A stretch of 64,000 bases of DNA, taken from the NCBI GenBank assembly GCA_035513055.1, contig DATKCT010000063.1:27749-91748 (forward strand), given 5' to 3'. The DNA comes from DATKCT01 sp035513055 (GTDB lineage: Bacteria > Verrucomicrobiota > Verrucomicrobiia > Verrucomicrobiales > DEV007). Below, piece after piece: positions 49,844 through 58,791 of this stretch (position 1 is its first letter; the number at the start of each line of letters is the position of its first letter). The notes below the pieces were generated by a model that was given only the letters and a program-made list of their open reading frames with translations, was not told where the DNA came from and made no database searches. The translations under genes were made by a program, and so were the position numbers.

Positions 49844-51925
49844 ATGAACCGCGGTCGAATCTCCGGCGAGTGCGGGCCCTTGGCGGCACGCCTTTTCGCC
49901 CTGTGGATTGCATTGCCGGCGTGGCAGGCCGGGAGGAGTGAGGCGGCGCCCGGGGCGGAAAACCATTGGGCCTACAGTCCGCTGCAGGCATCCATCTCCG
50001 GCCCCGGTTCAATCGATCCGGGCGCCACCGGCCCTGTGGATGCCCTTCACCGGAAAGCCCTCTCTCGACGCGGCTTGCATCCCGCTTTGAGCGCGACCCC
50101 GCGGCAGCGAGTCCGGCGGCTGCACGCCGCTCTCTTGGGTCTTCCTCCAGATTACGAGACCGTTAGGGAGTTCGAGCAGGATCCGTCGCCGCAAGCATGG
50201 GAGAGGATGGTCGACCGGCTTTTGGCCTCCCCTCGATTCGGGGAACGTTGGGGACGGCATTGGCTCGACTTGGCGCGCTATGCCGACACCAATGGCTACG
50301 AACGGGACGGCGAGAAACCGTTCGCCTGGCGTTACCGCGACTACGTCATTGGGGCTTGGAATTCGGGACTCCCGTATGACCGGTTCATCCGGGAACAATT
50401 GGCCGGCGATGTGTTGCAGGATGCCAACGCGGACTCCGTGGTGGCAACCGGTTTTTACCGGCTCCACGTGTGGGATGACGAACCTGACGACCCTGTCCGG
50501 GCCGATCACGACGAACGGGACGATATTCTCTCAACTCTGGGGGCGGCGTTTCTCGGAAGCACCATCGGGTGCGCCCGTTGTCATGAGCACAAGTTCGATC
50601 CGGTCTCGCAGGAAGAGTATTACGCCTTCGCCGCTTTGTTAGTCGATGTCCAGCCCTATGGTCTTCCGCACCGGGGAGGCGGAAGCCGTTCCATGGCCGC
50701 TGTCCTGCGCGATCTTGCTCCGGAGGAGCAGATCCGCTCGTGGGAGGAGGATCGCCAAGGGCGATTGGCTGGATTTCGGGCTTCCTTCGAGGCTGCTCCA
50801 GAGGAAGGGCGCGCTTTCCTGGAGTTGCAACTCCGCGAGACCGAAGCGGAAGCTCCGCCCTGGCCGCGCGCCCTGGCTGTGACCTTGAAGGACGGGCCGC
50901 CTCCAGAGGCGCGGGTGTTGCGGCGGGGCGATCCCCATTCTCCCGGGGATCGCGTGCGACCTGGATTCCCTCGGGCTTTCGGGCCGGAGGCCGATGGCAG
51001 CGCCCAAGCGGCGTTCGATGCCGCGGTTTCGCCCCGGCTGCGTTTGGCGAACTGGGTCGCCAGCGACCTCAATCCACTGACGGCCCGAGTGATGGTCAAC
51101 CGGCTTTGGCAACACCTGTTCGGCGAGGGGCTGGTCCCTACGCCCGATGATTTCGGCGCCGCGGGATTGCCCCCGGAGAATCCGGCGCTCGTGGATTACC
51201 TGGCGTCGCGTTTGATCGAGCAGGAGTGGGGCCTGAAAGCGATTCTGCGAGAGATCCTCTTGAGCGATGCCTACGGGATGCGTTCGGACGTCGCGGGGGC
51301 GGAGGCGGATGGAAGGGATCCGGCGAACCGGCTCTTTTGGCGGCAGAACCCGCGCAGACTCGAGGGGGAAGCGGTGCGCGACTACCTGCTCTTCTTCTCT
51401 GGGCGATTGAGTTTGGAGATGGGCGGTCCGGGATTCTTTCCCGAACTGCCGGAGGAATTTCATCGGACTCAGGATACCGCAGGAAAAGGATGGGGAAGCA
51501 GCGAGCCCAGCCAACGCAACCGGCGAGCCGTCTATGCCTATGTCAAACGGGCGCTGCCGGCTCCCTTTCTGGACGCTTTCGACGCGGGGGTGCGTTCATT
51601 TGCTGTGGGTCAGCGACCGGTATCCACCGTCGCCCCTCAAGCGTTGATGCTGCTCAATGACGCCTTGGTCGTGGAATGCGCCGGAGCATTGGCGGCGCGC
51701 TTGACGGCGGAGGCGGGCCCGGAGGAGGGCGCCCGAATCGACCGGGCCTTTGCTTTGGTGCTTCAACGGTCTCCGCAGACTTTTGAACGCGATGCTGCGA
51801 GAATTCTCATCGACACGCCGAAAGAGCGAGCGGAAGCGGAGGGGTTGCCCGATGCGGAGCACAGAGCCCTTGCCGGATTCTGTCAGGCCATGTTTAATCT
51901 CAACGAAACCCTTTACCTGGATTGA
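49844..51925 (+). CDS. DUF1549/DUF1553 domain protein (exported, planctomycete-type)
   Basis: This 693-residue protein has a signal peptide (about 1-35), then the DUF1549 region (about 65-265) with ERWGRHWLDLARYADTNG near 132-149 and IGCARCHEHKFDP near 241-253, and the DUF1553 region (about 395-650) with NPLTARVMVNRLWQHLFG near 405-422. The CxxCH in the DUF1549 block resembles a heme c site but is a family constant. Many relatives carry N-terminal cytochrome c modules (PSCyt1), absent here. These pairs with DUF1501 genes are frequent in PVC genomes and are thought to act in the periplasm; function is unknown. Two bases separate its stop from the DUF1501 start. Confidence 0.9.
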   Translation: MNRGRISGECGPLAARLFALWIALPAWQAGRSEAAPGAENHWAYSPLQASISGPGSIDPGATGPVDALHRKALSRRGLHPALSATPRQRVRRLHAALLGLPPDYETVREFEQDPSPQAWERMVDRLLASPRFGERWGRHWLDLARYADTNGYERDGEKPFAWRYRDYVIGAWNSGLPYDRFIREQLAGDVLQDANADSVVATGFYRLHVWDDEPDDPVRADHDERDDILSTLGAAFLGSTIGCARCHEHKFDPVSQEEYYAFAALLVDVQPYGLPHRGGGSRSMAAVLRDLAPEEQIRSWEEDRQGRLAGFRASFEAAPEEGRAFLELQLRETEAEAPPWPRALAVTLKDGPPPEARVLRRGDPHSPGDRVRPGFPRAFGPEADGSAQAAFDAAVSPRLRLANWVASDLNPLTARVMVNRLWQHLFGEGLVPTPDDFGAAGLPPENPALVDYLASRLIEQEWGLKAILREILLSDAYGMRSDVAGAEADGRDPANRLFWRQNPRRLEGEAVRDYLLFFSGRLSLEMGGPGFFPELPEEFHRTQDTAGKGWGSSEPSQRNRRAVYAYVKRALPAPFLDAFDAGVRSFAVGQRPVSTVAPQALMLLNDALVVECAGALAARLTAEAGPEEGARIDRAFALVLQRSPQTFERDAARILIDTPKERAEAEGLPDAEHRALAGFCQAMFNLNETLYLD

Positions 51926-51927
51926 GG

Positions 51928-53415
51928 ATGGGACACTGGCCACCTTCTCGTTGTGTGGGAACGCGCCGTCAGTTTCTTTGGGAAAGCGGCGCTGGGTTCA
52001 CCGGGCTGGCGTTGGCGGCGCTCTTGGACAGGGACGGGTATTCCCCCGGAGATCCGGGCGCCGGCGTCGCAGCAAGCGTGAATCCGCCTTTGGCGCACAT
52101 TGCGCCCAAAGCGCGGAGCTGCATTTTCTTGTTCATGTTCGGGGGGCCCTCCCAGGTGGACTTGTTTGATTACAAACCCGAGTTGCAGCGCCGCGATGGC
52201 CAGACCGTGTCGAACGAGTTCCGCCGAGGCACGCCTACCCAGGCGGTGCTGCAGGCCAGCCGAAGGACCTTTCGCCGCTGGGGGCAGTCCGGGCTGTGGT
52301 GTTCCGATGCCTTTCCCCATCTGGCCCGGCACATGGACAAGCTGGCGGTGATCAAGTCGCTCTACAGCGACTCGTTCGCCCACGGATCGGCTGTGCTGCA
52401 GATGAACACGGGGCGGACCTTGCAAGGCTATCCCTCGTTGGGGGCCTGGTTGAGTTATGGCTTGGGAAGCGACACCGAGAATCTTCCCGCCTTTGTCGTG
52501 ATGTTGGATCCGCGCGGCGGGCCGACCACCGGCGCGCCGAACTGGTCGGCGGGCTTCATGCCCGCGGCGCATCAGGGAACAGTGTTGCGGAGTGAAGGCG
52601 CGCCGGTCTTGAATTTGCGGCCGGGCGACGGCCGGACGGCGGCGATGCAGCGCGATCAGATCGACTTTATTCAGAGCTTGAATCGTGATCATCTCAAGGG
52701 GCGGCCCGACTACGCCGGACTGGCCGCGCGCATCGCCAGTTATGAACTGGCCTTTCGGTTGCAGACGACCGCTCCCGAGGCGCTCGATCTTTCCCTGGAG
52801 TCCCCGGCGACCCGTGCCGCTTACGGTCTGGACGAACCCAAGGGCGAGCATTCTTTGGCTTTGGGGCCGGCGCCTTTCGGTCGCCGTTGCCTCATCGCTC
52901 GGCGTTTGGTGGAGAGAGGCGTGCGTTTCGTCCAGATTTACTCGGGCGGAGGAGCCGCGGGCGGTCAGAACACCTGGGACGGCCATCACGGAATCGAAGA
53001 AAACCTCGCGATTCACTGTCCCGAGGTCGACCGGCCCATTGCGGCCTTACTGGATGACTTGCAGCAGCGGGGCTTGCTCGAGGAAACTCTGGTGATCTGG
53101 GGAGGGGAATTTGGCCGGCAGCCCGTTTCTGAAACATTCAACACGGGAGGGAAACCGGGCGGACGCGATCACAATCCCCAAGGGTTCACCTATTGGTTGG
53201 CGGGGGGCGGCGTCAGGCCCGGGGTCAGTTATGGGGAGAGCGACGAGATCGGAGAGAGAGCGGTGGTGAACCGGCGGCATTTGCGCGATTTGCACGCCAC
53301 GATCCTTCATCTTATGGGAGTGGATCATCGCGTATTGGGCTATTTCTACGGCGGCTTCGAGCAACGCCTGACAGGGCCCCAGGAAGCTGCTATCATTCGT
53401 GAAGTGATTGGGTAG
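51928..53415 (+). CDS. DUF1501 domain protein with Tat-type signal
   Basis: From ATG 51928 the protein has 495 residues; a TTG two codons earlier is possible. TRRQFLWESGAGFTGLALAALL near residues 12-33 (read in part) fits a Tat signal peptide. The DUF1501 core follows, with MFGGPSQVDLFDYKP near 70-84, GGEFGRQP near 391-398 and GGRDHNPQG near 410-418. DUF1501 proteins are distant alkaline-phosphatase/sulfatase-fold proteins of unknown activity and are nearly always paired with DUF1549/DUF1553 genes, as here. The pair forms one operon on the plus strand. Confidence 0.9.
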   Translation: MGHWPPSRCVGTRRQFLWESGAGFTGLALAALLDRDGYSPGDPGAGVAASVNPPLAHIAPKARSCIFLFMFGGPSQVDLFDYKPELQRRDGQTVSNEFRRGTPTQAVLQASRRTFRRWGQSGLWCSDAFPHLARHMDKLAVIKSLYSDSFAHGSAVLQMNTGRTLQGYPSLGAWLSYGLGSDTENLPAFVVMLDPRGGPTTGAPNWSAGFMPAAHQGTVLRSEGAPVLNLRPGDGRTAAMQRDQIDFIQSLNRDHLKGRPDYAGLAARIASYELAFRLQTTAPEALDLSLESPATRAAYGLDEPKGEHSLALGPAPFGRRCLIARRLVERGVRFVQIYSGGGAAGGQNTWDGHHGIEENLAIHCPEVDRPIAALLDDLQQRGLLEETLVIWGGEFGRQPVSETFNTGGKPGGRDHNPQGFTYWLAGGGVRPGVSYGESDEIGERAVVNRRHLRDLHATILHLMGVDHRVLGYFYGGFEQRLTGPQEAAIIREVIG

Positions 53416-53563
53416 TGAAGCGAGTGGAGATGGGGCGGCACGAGGACGGATGGGACCCGCCTCTCCGCGAGAGCCCCTGACCGCCTCCAGCAAGGAGCCC
53501 ATAGGGCGGCAGGACGCGCAGGCGCCCGGCTCTCCACGAGAGCCAGGCGAACTTCCTTGCTTT

Positions 53564-54334
53564 TTACCTCTTCCGGCCTTTGTCGCCTTTGCGGCGAGTC
53601 TTCGGTCTTCGGGCCCCGCCTTTGGCGTGCTTTCCGGTCCGCGAGGAATGCGGCGGGCGGATGGTTGGCGACTTGCCGGCGGCCGTGACCGGTTGACGAG
53701 CCGAGGCCTGGTCTCCAAGGCGCGATGGCGCGGTCATCTCGTCGCGAAAGGCCTGGTCAAGCCGGCGAATACGTTCCTCGGCCTCGCGGTTCATCTGTTC
53801 GTAGCAGGCCTTCTCCCGTTCGCGGATTTGCTGGGCGATGGGTGATTTCAGGTAGGCATGGAACTCGGGGGTGGACATCTCCAACTCGATCGGATTGGGA
53901 GGCATGGGCGGCAGGCCCCAACCTTCGAAGAGTTCCGTGAGATATCTCCGCGAGGCGAGGAAATGAAACCTTCTCTGAATCCATTCCCTCGCTGTATCCA
54001 CGCACCAGAAGTCTCCGTAGAGATGGACGGAAAGCTTCAAATCGGACGCCTTTTGCGTTTGGACGAGGTGGAAGAGTTCGGCGACCTGTTCCTCGTTGAG
54101 TTCGCGGGACTTCTTCCGGCCCATTCTGGGTGAAGTCACCAAAGCGGATTCTCCCTGAGCTTGGTAGGCTTTCCAAATGAGGGAAACGTACTGGCGGCTG
54201 ATTCGGGCGTCTTTGGCGACGACGGCGCGGGTTTCGCCGGCTTCGAGCCGCTTGATGAGAGCAATCTTGTCGGCGGTGGTGAGGCGCGGCTTTCGATGGC
54301 TATGTTGGGGTGAGCTTATTCGGGGATTCCGCAT
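53564..54334 (-). CDS. Orphan transposase-type helix-turn-helix protein without DDE domain
   Basis: This 256-residue protein starts with an IS630-like homeodomain-type HTH (about residues 17-65: TTADKIALIKRLEAGETRAVV..., SRQYVSLIWKAYQ) and a second winged helix (about 70-115, SRELNEEQVAELFHLV). A charged helical region follows (about 160-210) and a basic, disordered tail ends it (RRPKTRRKGDKGRKR). The DDE catalytic domain expected of a transposase is missing. No terminal inverted repeats were found around it. It may be a domesticated DNA-binding protein or a truncated transposase. It lies alone between two DUF1549/DUF1501 pairs. Confidence 0.75.
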   Translation of the reverse strand: MRNPRISSPQHSHRKPRLTTADKIALIKRLEAGETRAVVAKDARISRQYVSLIWKAYQAQGESALVTSPRMGRKKSRELNEEQVAELFHLVQTQKASDLKLSVHLYGDFWCVDTAREWIQRRFHFLASRRYLTELFEGWGLPPMPPNPIELEMSTPEFHAYLKSPIAQQIREREKACYEQMNREAEERIRRLDQAFRDEMTAPSRLGDQASARQPVTAAGKSPTIRPPHSSRTGKHAKGGARRPKTRRKGDKGRKR

Positions 54335-54387
54335 AACGATGGTGTGTCTGGGTAAGGCGGAGCTGACCGGGTCCTGTTTGGAGGAGG

Positions 54388-55791
54388 TCAGGCAATGATC
54401 TCGTTGACGACGCGTCCGTGCACGTCGGTGAGCCGGAAATCGCGACCGGAGTAGCGATAGGTCAGTTTTTCGTGGTCGAGTCCGAGCAGATGCAGGATCG
54501 TGGCGTGGAGATCGTGCACGTGGACAGGTTGATCCACGGCGCGCATTCCCAACTCATCCGATGCTCCATGGGTGGTCCCTCCGCGGACGCCGCCGCCGGC
54601 CAGAAGCAGGGAAAAGGCGGTGTGATGATGATCACGGCCGGGTTTGCCCTTGTCGCGGTTTTCCGCGTAGGGGGTCCGGCCGAACTCGCCGGACCAGATG
54701 ACCAGCGTATCCTCGAGCAGACCGCGCAGTTTGAGATCCCGGATGAGAGCCGCGGTGGGACGATCGGCATCGGCGCAGAGCGTCTTGTGGCCCGAGTCAT
54801 GGTTCTGATGGGTATCCCAGGGCTGATTGTTGCCATCGTCTGTGTAGTAGACAGTGACAAAGCGCACCCCTCTCTCGACCAGCCGCCGGGCTAGCAGGCA
54901 AGAACGGGCGAAGCGGCTGTCGCCGTAGAGATTCCGGACGGATTCCGGTTCGCGTTCGATGTCAAAGGCTTCAGAGGCTTGGGCCTGCATGGCGAAGGCC
55001 GTTTCCATGGCCCGGACCTGAGCATTGAGTTGGGGGTCCGGCGCCCGGGCTTTCGCGTGACCGCGATTGAGTCTTGCGAGAAGATCAAGCTGCGCGTGTT
55101 GGGCGCGCTGATCGAAGCGTGGGTTGTCAAGATTGCGCACGAGGCGATCCACGCGCATGTCGTTGGTAAGGACGCTGGCGGCCTGATGTTCGGCAGGCAG
55201 GAAGGCGCTGCTCCAAAGGGCCGGGCCGACCACGATCTTGGGACTGGGGCGAAGGACGACATAGCCAGGAAGGTTCTCATTGTCGGTTCCGAGACCATAA
55301 ACGGCCCAAGCGCCCAAGGATGGACGGGTGGGCTGGGTATGCCCGGAGTGCATTTGGAGCAGTGCGGGCTCATGATTCGGGATGTCGGTGCGCATGGAAC
55401 GGACCACGCAACAGTCATCGATGACGCCCGCAATGTGGGGCAAGGACTCGCTCACCTCGATCCCGCTCTGCCCGTGCCGGGCGAAACGAAGCGGCGAGGG
55501 AATGAAGCCGGATCCCTTGCTGCGTTTGTAGAGCTTTCCGGAAGGCTGTTGTCCGGCGTATTGAATAAGGGCGGGCTTGGGATCGAACGTGTCGAGATGG
55601 GAAGGGCCGCCGTTCATGAAGAGGAAGATGACGCGGCGGGCGCGGGGGGCAAAATGGCGGGGCGGAGCGGCGGACGCGGGAGCGAGGAGACTGGATAGGC
55701 CGAGCATGCCAATGCCTAAGGAAAGACGTTCCAGCAAGGTCCGGCGGTCCAGCCTCTCGCCGAAGGGAAGGGTGCGGTTGGGTGTGGCCAT
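54388..55791 (-). CDS. DUF1501 domain protein with Tat-type signal
   Basis: The 467-residue protein has a twin-arginine signal (LDRRTLLERLSLGIGMLGL near residues 14-32) and the DUF1501 core, with FMNGGPSHLDTFDPKP near 57-72, the DTHQNHDSGH segment near 321-330, SGEFGRTPYAENRDKG near 358-373 and PGRDHHHTAF near 375-384. This is the first type of DUF1501 (His/Asp-rich sulfatase-like) common in PVC bacteria. Its ATG overlaps by one base the stop of the upstream DUF1553 gene. The 51928 copy is its paralogue, on the opposite strand. Confidence 0.9.
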   Translation of the reverse strand: MATPNRTLPFGERLDRRTLLERLSLGIGMLGLSSLLAPASAAPPRHFAPRARRVIFLFMNGGPSHLDTFDPKPALIQYAGQQPSGKLYKRSKGSGFIPSPLRFARHGQSGIEVSESLPHIAGVIDDCCVVRSMRTDIPNHEPALLQMHSGHTQPTRPSLGAWAVYGLGTDNENLPGYVVLRPSPKIVVGPALWSSAFLPAEHQAASVLTNDMRVDRLVRNLDNPRFDQRAQHAQLDLLARLNRGHAKARAPDPQLNAQVRAMETAFAMQAQASEAFDIEREPESVRNLYGDSRFARSCLLARRLVERGVRFVTVYYTDDGNNQPWDTHQNHDSGHKTLCADADRPTAALIRDLKLRGLLEDTLVIWSGEFGRTPYAENRDKGKPGRDHHHTAFSLLLAGGGVRGGTTHGASDELGMRAVDQPVHVHDLHATILHLLGLDHEKLTYRYSGRDFRLTDVHGRVVNEIIA

Positions 55792-57656
55792 CAGTCTCGA
55801 TAGTGAAAGGCGTTGCTCGTCACCAGGACGTGCACGTAGGCGGTCCAGCGGTCGAGGCGGGTCTCGCCGTGCAGGTTGAGCCAGGCCAGGCCGGTCTCCC
55901 GTTCCCAGCTTTCGGGATTGCGTCCGAAAATGCGGCGGTGGAGGGCGTCGATCCGGTCCGAGGCGCTCGGGGAAACATCGCGAAGCACGGCACTCGCGAT
56001 GGTTTCGCAGCGGTCGAGGACGAACGGGTTGTTCAACAAGAACAGCTTTTGCAACGGAGTGGTTGTGCTGACGCGTTGCTCCGCGTGTACGTTTGGATCG
56101 GGGTAGTCGAACTGCAGCAGCATTTGATTCAACTCCAAACGGCTAACCCGCCCATGGATGGTGCGGCGCAGGTTGTTTGGGTCGCTCAACTCCATGGAGG
56201 GCCCATCCTCTCTGGAAAGTTCACCGCTGATGGCGAGAAGAGAATCCCGCCACATTTCTACGGTCATGCGGCGTCGCGGCATTCTGCTCCAGAGCCGGTT
56301 GGAGGGATCGGCGGCAAGCGTTTCCGGGGTTCCGTCGGCGCTTTGCCGGTAGACTTCCGATAGCATCATGGTGCGCAGCAAATCCTTGATCGACCAGTCT
56401 GCGCGGATAAAGCGCAACGCAAGTTGGTCGAGGAGTTCGGGATGGGAAGGACGTTCGCCAAGAGCGCCGAAATTGCTCGGAGTAGCCACGAGGGGAGCCC
56501 CGAATGCGATATGCCAAAGGCGATTGACCATAACCCTGGCGGTCAAAGGATTCTTCGGATCAGCGATCGCCTCCGCGAGTTCCAGACGCCCGCTGCCCTG
56601 GGTGAACGGTCGCGGTTCTCCGGGCGACAAAACCCGCAAGAAACGCCGGGCTACCGGCGAACCTTTCCGCTCGACGTCGCCGCGAAGGAAGACCGGGAGA
56701 TCTTGGATTTTCCCTTCTTCAACGATATGCAGCCGCAGTTGCTTGGCTTCCTCTTCGGATGGTTCGCCCTGCGGCGCCGGGTGGAGGCCGCTCAGCATGT
56801 TGGTGCTGGCGAAAACACCGGCCAAGGCGTGATAATCCTCGGTGGACAGCGGGTCATACTTGTGGTCGTGACAGCGGGCGCAAGCCACGGTGAGGGCGAG
56901 AAAGGAGCGCGTCACCGTATCGACGCGGTCTTCCCATTCTTCGGCCATGACTTCGAGGCGTCCGCGATTGTAATACTGGGGCCCCAAACCGAGGAAACCT
57001 AAGGCTGGGAGATGCTCCTCCTTCTCGATCTCGTTCGGGAGGAGATCAGCCGCGAGCTGGGAGCGGATGAAACGATCATAGGGAAGATCGCGGTTGAAGG
57101 CGGCAATCACCCAGCTCCGGTAGCGCCAGGCGTTGGGATAAAAGAATTTGGTGTCGTTTCCCACTTGATGGGCCTGGTCTTCGGCGTAGCGGGCCGCGTT
57201 CAACCACATGCTGGCCAGGCGTTCGCCAAATTCCGGGGAAGCCAGGAGACGGTCGACGAGCCGCTCCCAGGCATCGGGGCGAGAATCGCTCAGGAAGGCC
57301 TCGACTTCAGTAGCGGATGGGGGCAACCCGGTAAGGTCATAAGTGGCCCGGCGGATCAGTGTGTAGGGGCTGGCTTCGGGCGCCCTTGGCAAATCTGCGG
57401 CCTGAAGCGCCGCTTGGATGAAGGCGTCCACGAGATTGCCGGCGCCTTCTCGGTTGTGAGAACTGGGGGGAGGGGTTTCGCGTGGAGATTGAAAAGCCCA
57501 AAATTCTCGAGCCGCTTCCCAATCGATGGCGCCGGAGGACGAGCCATCAGGCGATGCTGTTTCGGCCCTCATCTCGGCGGGGCCAACGAAGAGACTGGCG
57601 GCGAGAACGAACCGCGCCAGATTTCGAGACCCGGTGTGGCGTGGTGAGCCGGTCAT
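55791..57656 (-). CDS. DUF1549/DUF1553 domain protein
   Basis: The 621-residue protein has a signal peptide (about 1-30), a DUF1549 region (about 65-260) with LASMWLNAARYAEDQAHQ near 149-166 and VACARCHDHKYDP near 258-270, and a DUF1553 region (about 350-590) with NPLTARVMVNRLWHIAFG near 374-391. Like its paralogue at 49844 it lacks an N-terminal cytochrome module. It precedes DUF1501 with a one-base overlap. Sequence identity between the two pairs is moderate, so they are an old duplication or independent acquisition rather than a recent one (judged by eye). Confidence 0.9.
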   Translation of the reverse strand: MTGSPRHTGSRNLARFVLAASLFVGPAEMRAETASPDGSSSGAIDWEAAREFWAFQSPRETPPPSSHNREGAGNLVDAFIQAALQAADLPRAPEASPYTLIRRATYDLTGLPPSATEVEAFLSDSRPDAWERLVDRLLASPEFGERLASMWLNAARYAEDQAHQVGNDTKFFYPNAWRYRSWVIAAFNRDLPYDRFIRSQLAADLLPNEIEKEEHLPALGFLGLGPQYYNRGRLEVMAEEWEDRVDTVTRSFLALTVACARCHDHKYDPLSTEDYHALAGVFASTNMLSGLHPAPQGEPSEEEAKQLRLHIVEEGKIQDLPVFLRGDVERKGSPVARRFLRVLSPGEPRPFTQGSGRLELAEAIADPKNPLTARVMVNRLWHIAFGAPLVATPSNFGALGERPSHPELLDQLALRFIRADWSIKDLLRTMMLSEVYRQSADGTPETLAADPSNRLWSRMPRRRMTVEMWRDSLLAISGELSREDGPSMELSDPNNLRRTIHGRVSRLELNQMLLQFDYPDPNVHAEQRVSTTTPLQKLFLLNNPFVLDRCETIASAVLRDVSPSASDRIDALHRRIFGRNPESWERETGLAWLNLHGETRLDRWTAYVHVLVTSNAFHYRD

Positions 57657-57766
57657 CAGGACAGAATAGAACCCGGTGGAGGTTGAGCAAAGCGGAAAAG
57701 CGCGGGGCGGAGATGGGACAAAACGGGAGCCCAGGGGTTGATTTGCGGGTGGGGAGCGTCGTTGAA

Positions 57767-57996
57767 CCCACTTTTCTCATACCCTTTCTGCGGAGGCGCG
57801 CTACGCTCCATCCTGGTTCGTTCCGCTTGCCTCGGCGTTGAACCGGGTGTACTCATCCCGCTCTGCGTCCTCGGCTGCGCGCGGCGTTGCGGTCGCTGCG
57901 TTCCGCCCTTCGGACAGCCCCGAGGGGCTGTCTCGCTTCGCTCGGCTGGCAGTCAGGGGTTCGCAGCGCCTCGCGACGAAACGGTATGAGAAATGT
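57767..57996. repeat. 230-base element with inverted copies of a short repeat at its ends
   Basis: The right end (57966-57996) and the left end (57767-57799, on the other strand) carry the same motif of about 31 bases, ending in GTATGAGAAA and a GTGGG run. The interior has GC-rich stems, including AGCCCC-GAG-GGGCT. No coding frame is found inside. It is built like a small non-autonomous mobile element. The right end lies just before the methyltransferase gene. Related single copies are at 62459 and 62499. Confidence 0.6.
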
Positions 57997-58013
57997 GGGC
58001 TAAAAGAGACGCC

Positions 58014-58781
58014 ATGCAGTGCTTGAGCGCGATTGTGAGAATCGGCGGTTTCGCGAGCTTGTTGCTTGGCTGCGGCTGCCGTACAGATGCTCCACCGGAG
58101 ATGAACGGCGATACCTTCCAGGCGGCCCGCGACCAGATGGTCGAGCGTCAATTGCAAAGTCCGGGGCGCGATATACGCGATACGAAGGTCCTCGAGGCGA
58201 TGCGGCGCACGCCGCGTCACCGCTTTGTTCCGGAGTCGCAACGCGATCTCGCTTATACGGATTCACCGCTCCCGATCGGATACGGACAAACCATCTCCCA
58301 GCCCTACATCGTCGCCCTGATGACGGAGCAATTGCGCCCGGAACCGGGCGACAAGATTTTGGAGATCGGGACAGGTTCCGGATATCAGGCGGCGGTGTTG
58401 GCGAGCTTGGTCCGGGAGGTCTACAGCGTCGAGATCGTGCCGGAACTGGCGGAACAGGCAAAAACGGTGCTGGAAGAGTTGGGCTACGAGAACGTGCGCG
58501 TCCGGAGTGGAGACGGCTACCTCGGATGGGAGGAAGCGGCGCCTTTCGACGCCATTGTTGTAACTTGTGCGCCCGATCACGTGCCGCCGGCTTTGATTGC
58601 GCAATTGGCGGAAGGGGGCCGCATGATGATTCCGGTGGGGCCAGACGGCGGGGTGCAGGAACTTTACCTGCTGACCAAGAACGCCGGGCAGCTCAATCGA
58701 CGAGCCGTCCTGCCGGTGCGTTTTGTGCCGATGACAGGAACGCCGGATACGGCTCCGCAGGGCCGGGAGAACCGCAGGTGA
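58014..58781 (+). CDS. Protein-L-isoaspartate O-methyltransferase, lipoprotein-type signal
   Basis: From ATG 58014 the protein has 255 residues. The methyltransferase core is clear: RFVPESQRDLAYTDSPLPIGYGQTISQP (described in part, about 70-97), SAM motif I EIGTGSGYQ at 117-125, the IVPELAEQ acidic loop near 143-150 and VVTCAPDHVPPAL near 184-196. The N-terminus has a short hydrophobic segment ending in LLGC (Cys20), a lipobox. An exported enzyme would have no SAM supply, so either the lipobox is not used or the true start is at an internal Met near 42 (MVERQLQ). An upstream ATG (57993) lies inside the repeat. Confidence 0.88.
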   Translation: MQCLSAIVRIGGFASLLLGCGCRTDAPPEMNGDTFQAARDQMVERQLQSPGRDIRDTKVLEAMRRTPRHRFVPESQRDLAYTDSPLPIGYGQTISQPYIVALMTEQLRPEPGDKILEIGTGSGYQAAVLASLVREVYSVEIVPELAEQAKTVLEELGYENVRVRSGDGYLGWEEAAPFDAIVVTCAPDHVPPALIAQLAEGGRMMIPVGPDGGVQELYLLTKNAGQLNRRAVLPVRFVPMTGTPDTAPQGRENRR

Positions 58782-58791
58782 AAGCGGGGGC

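Noticed and set aside
49555..49941. Short plus-strand frames in the gap before the DUF1553 gene
   Set aside because: They overlap repeat-like sequence and run into the DUF1553 gene out of frame.
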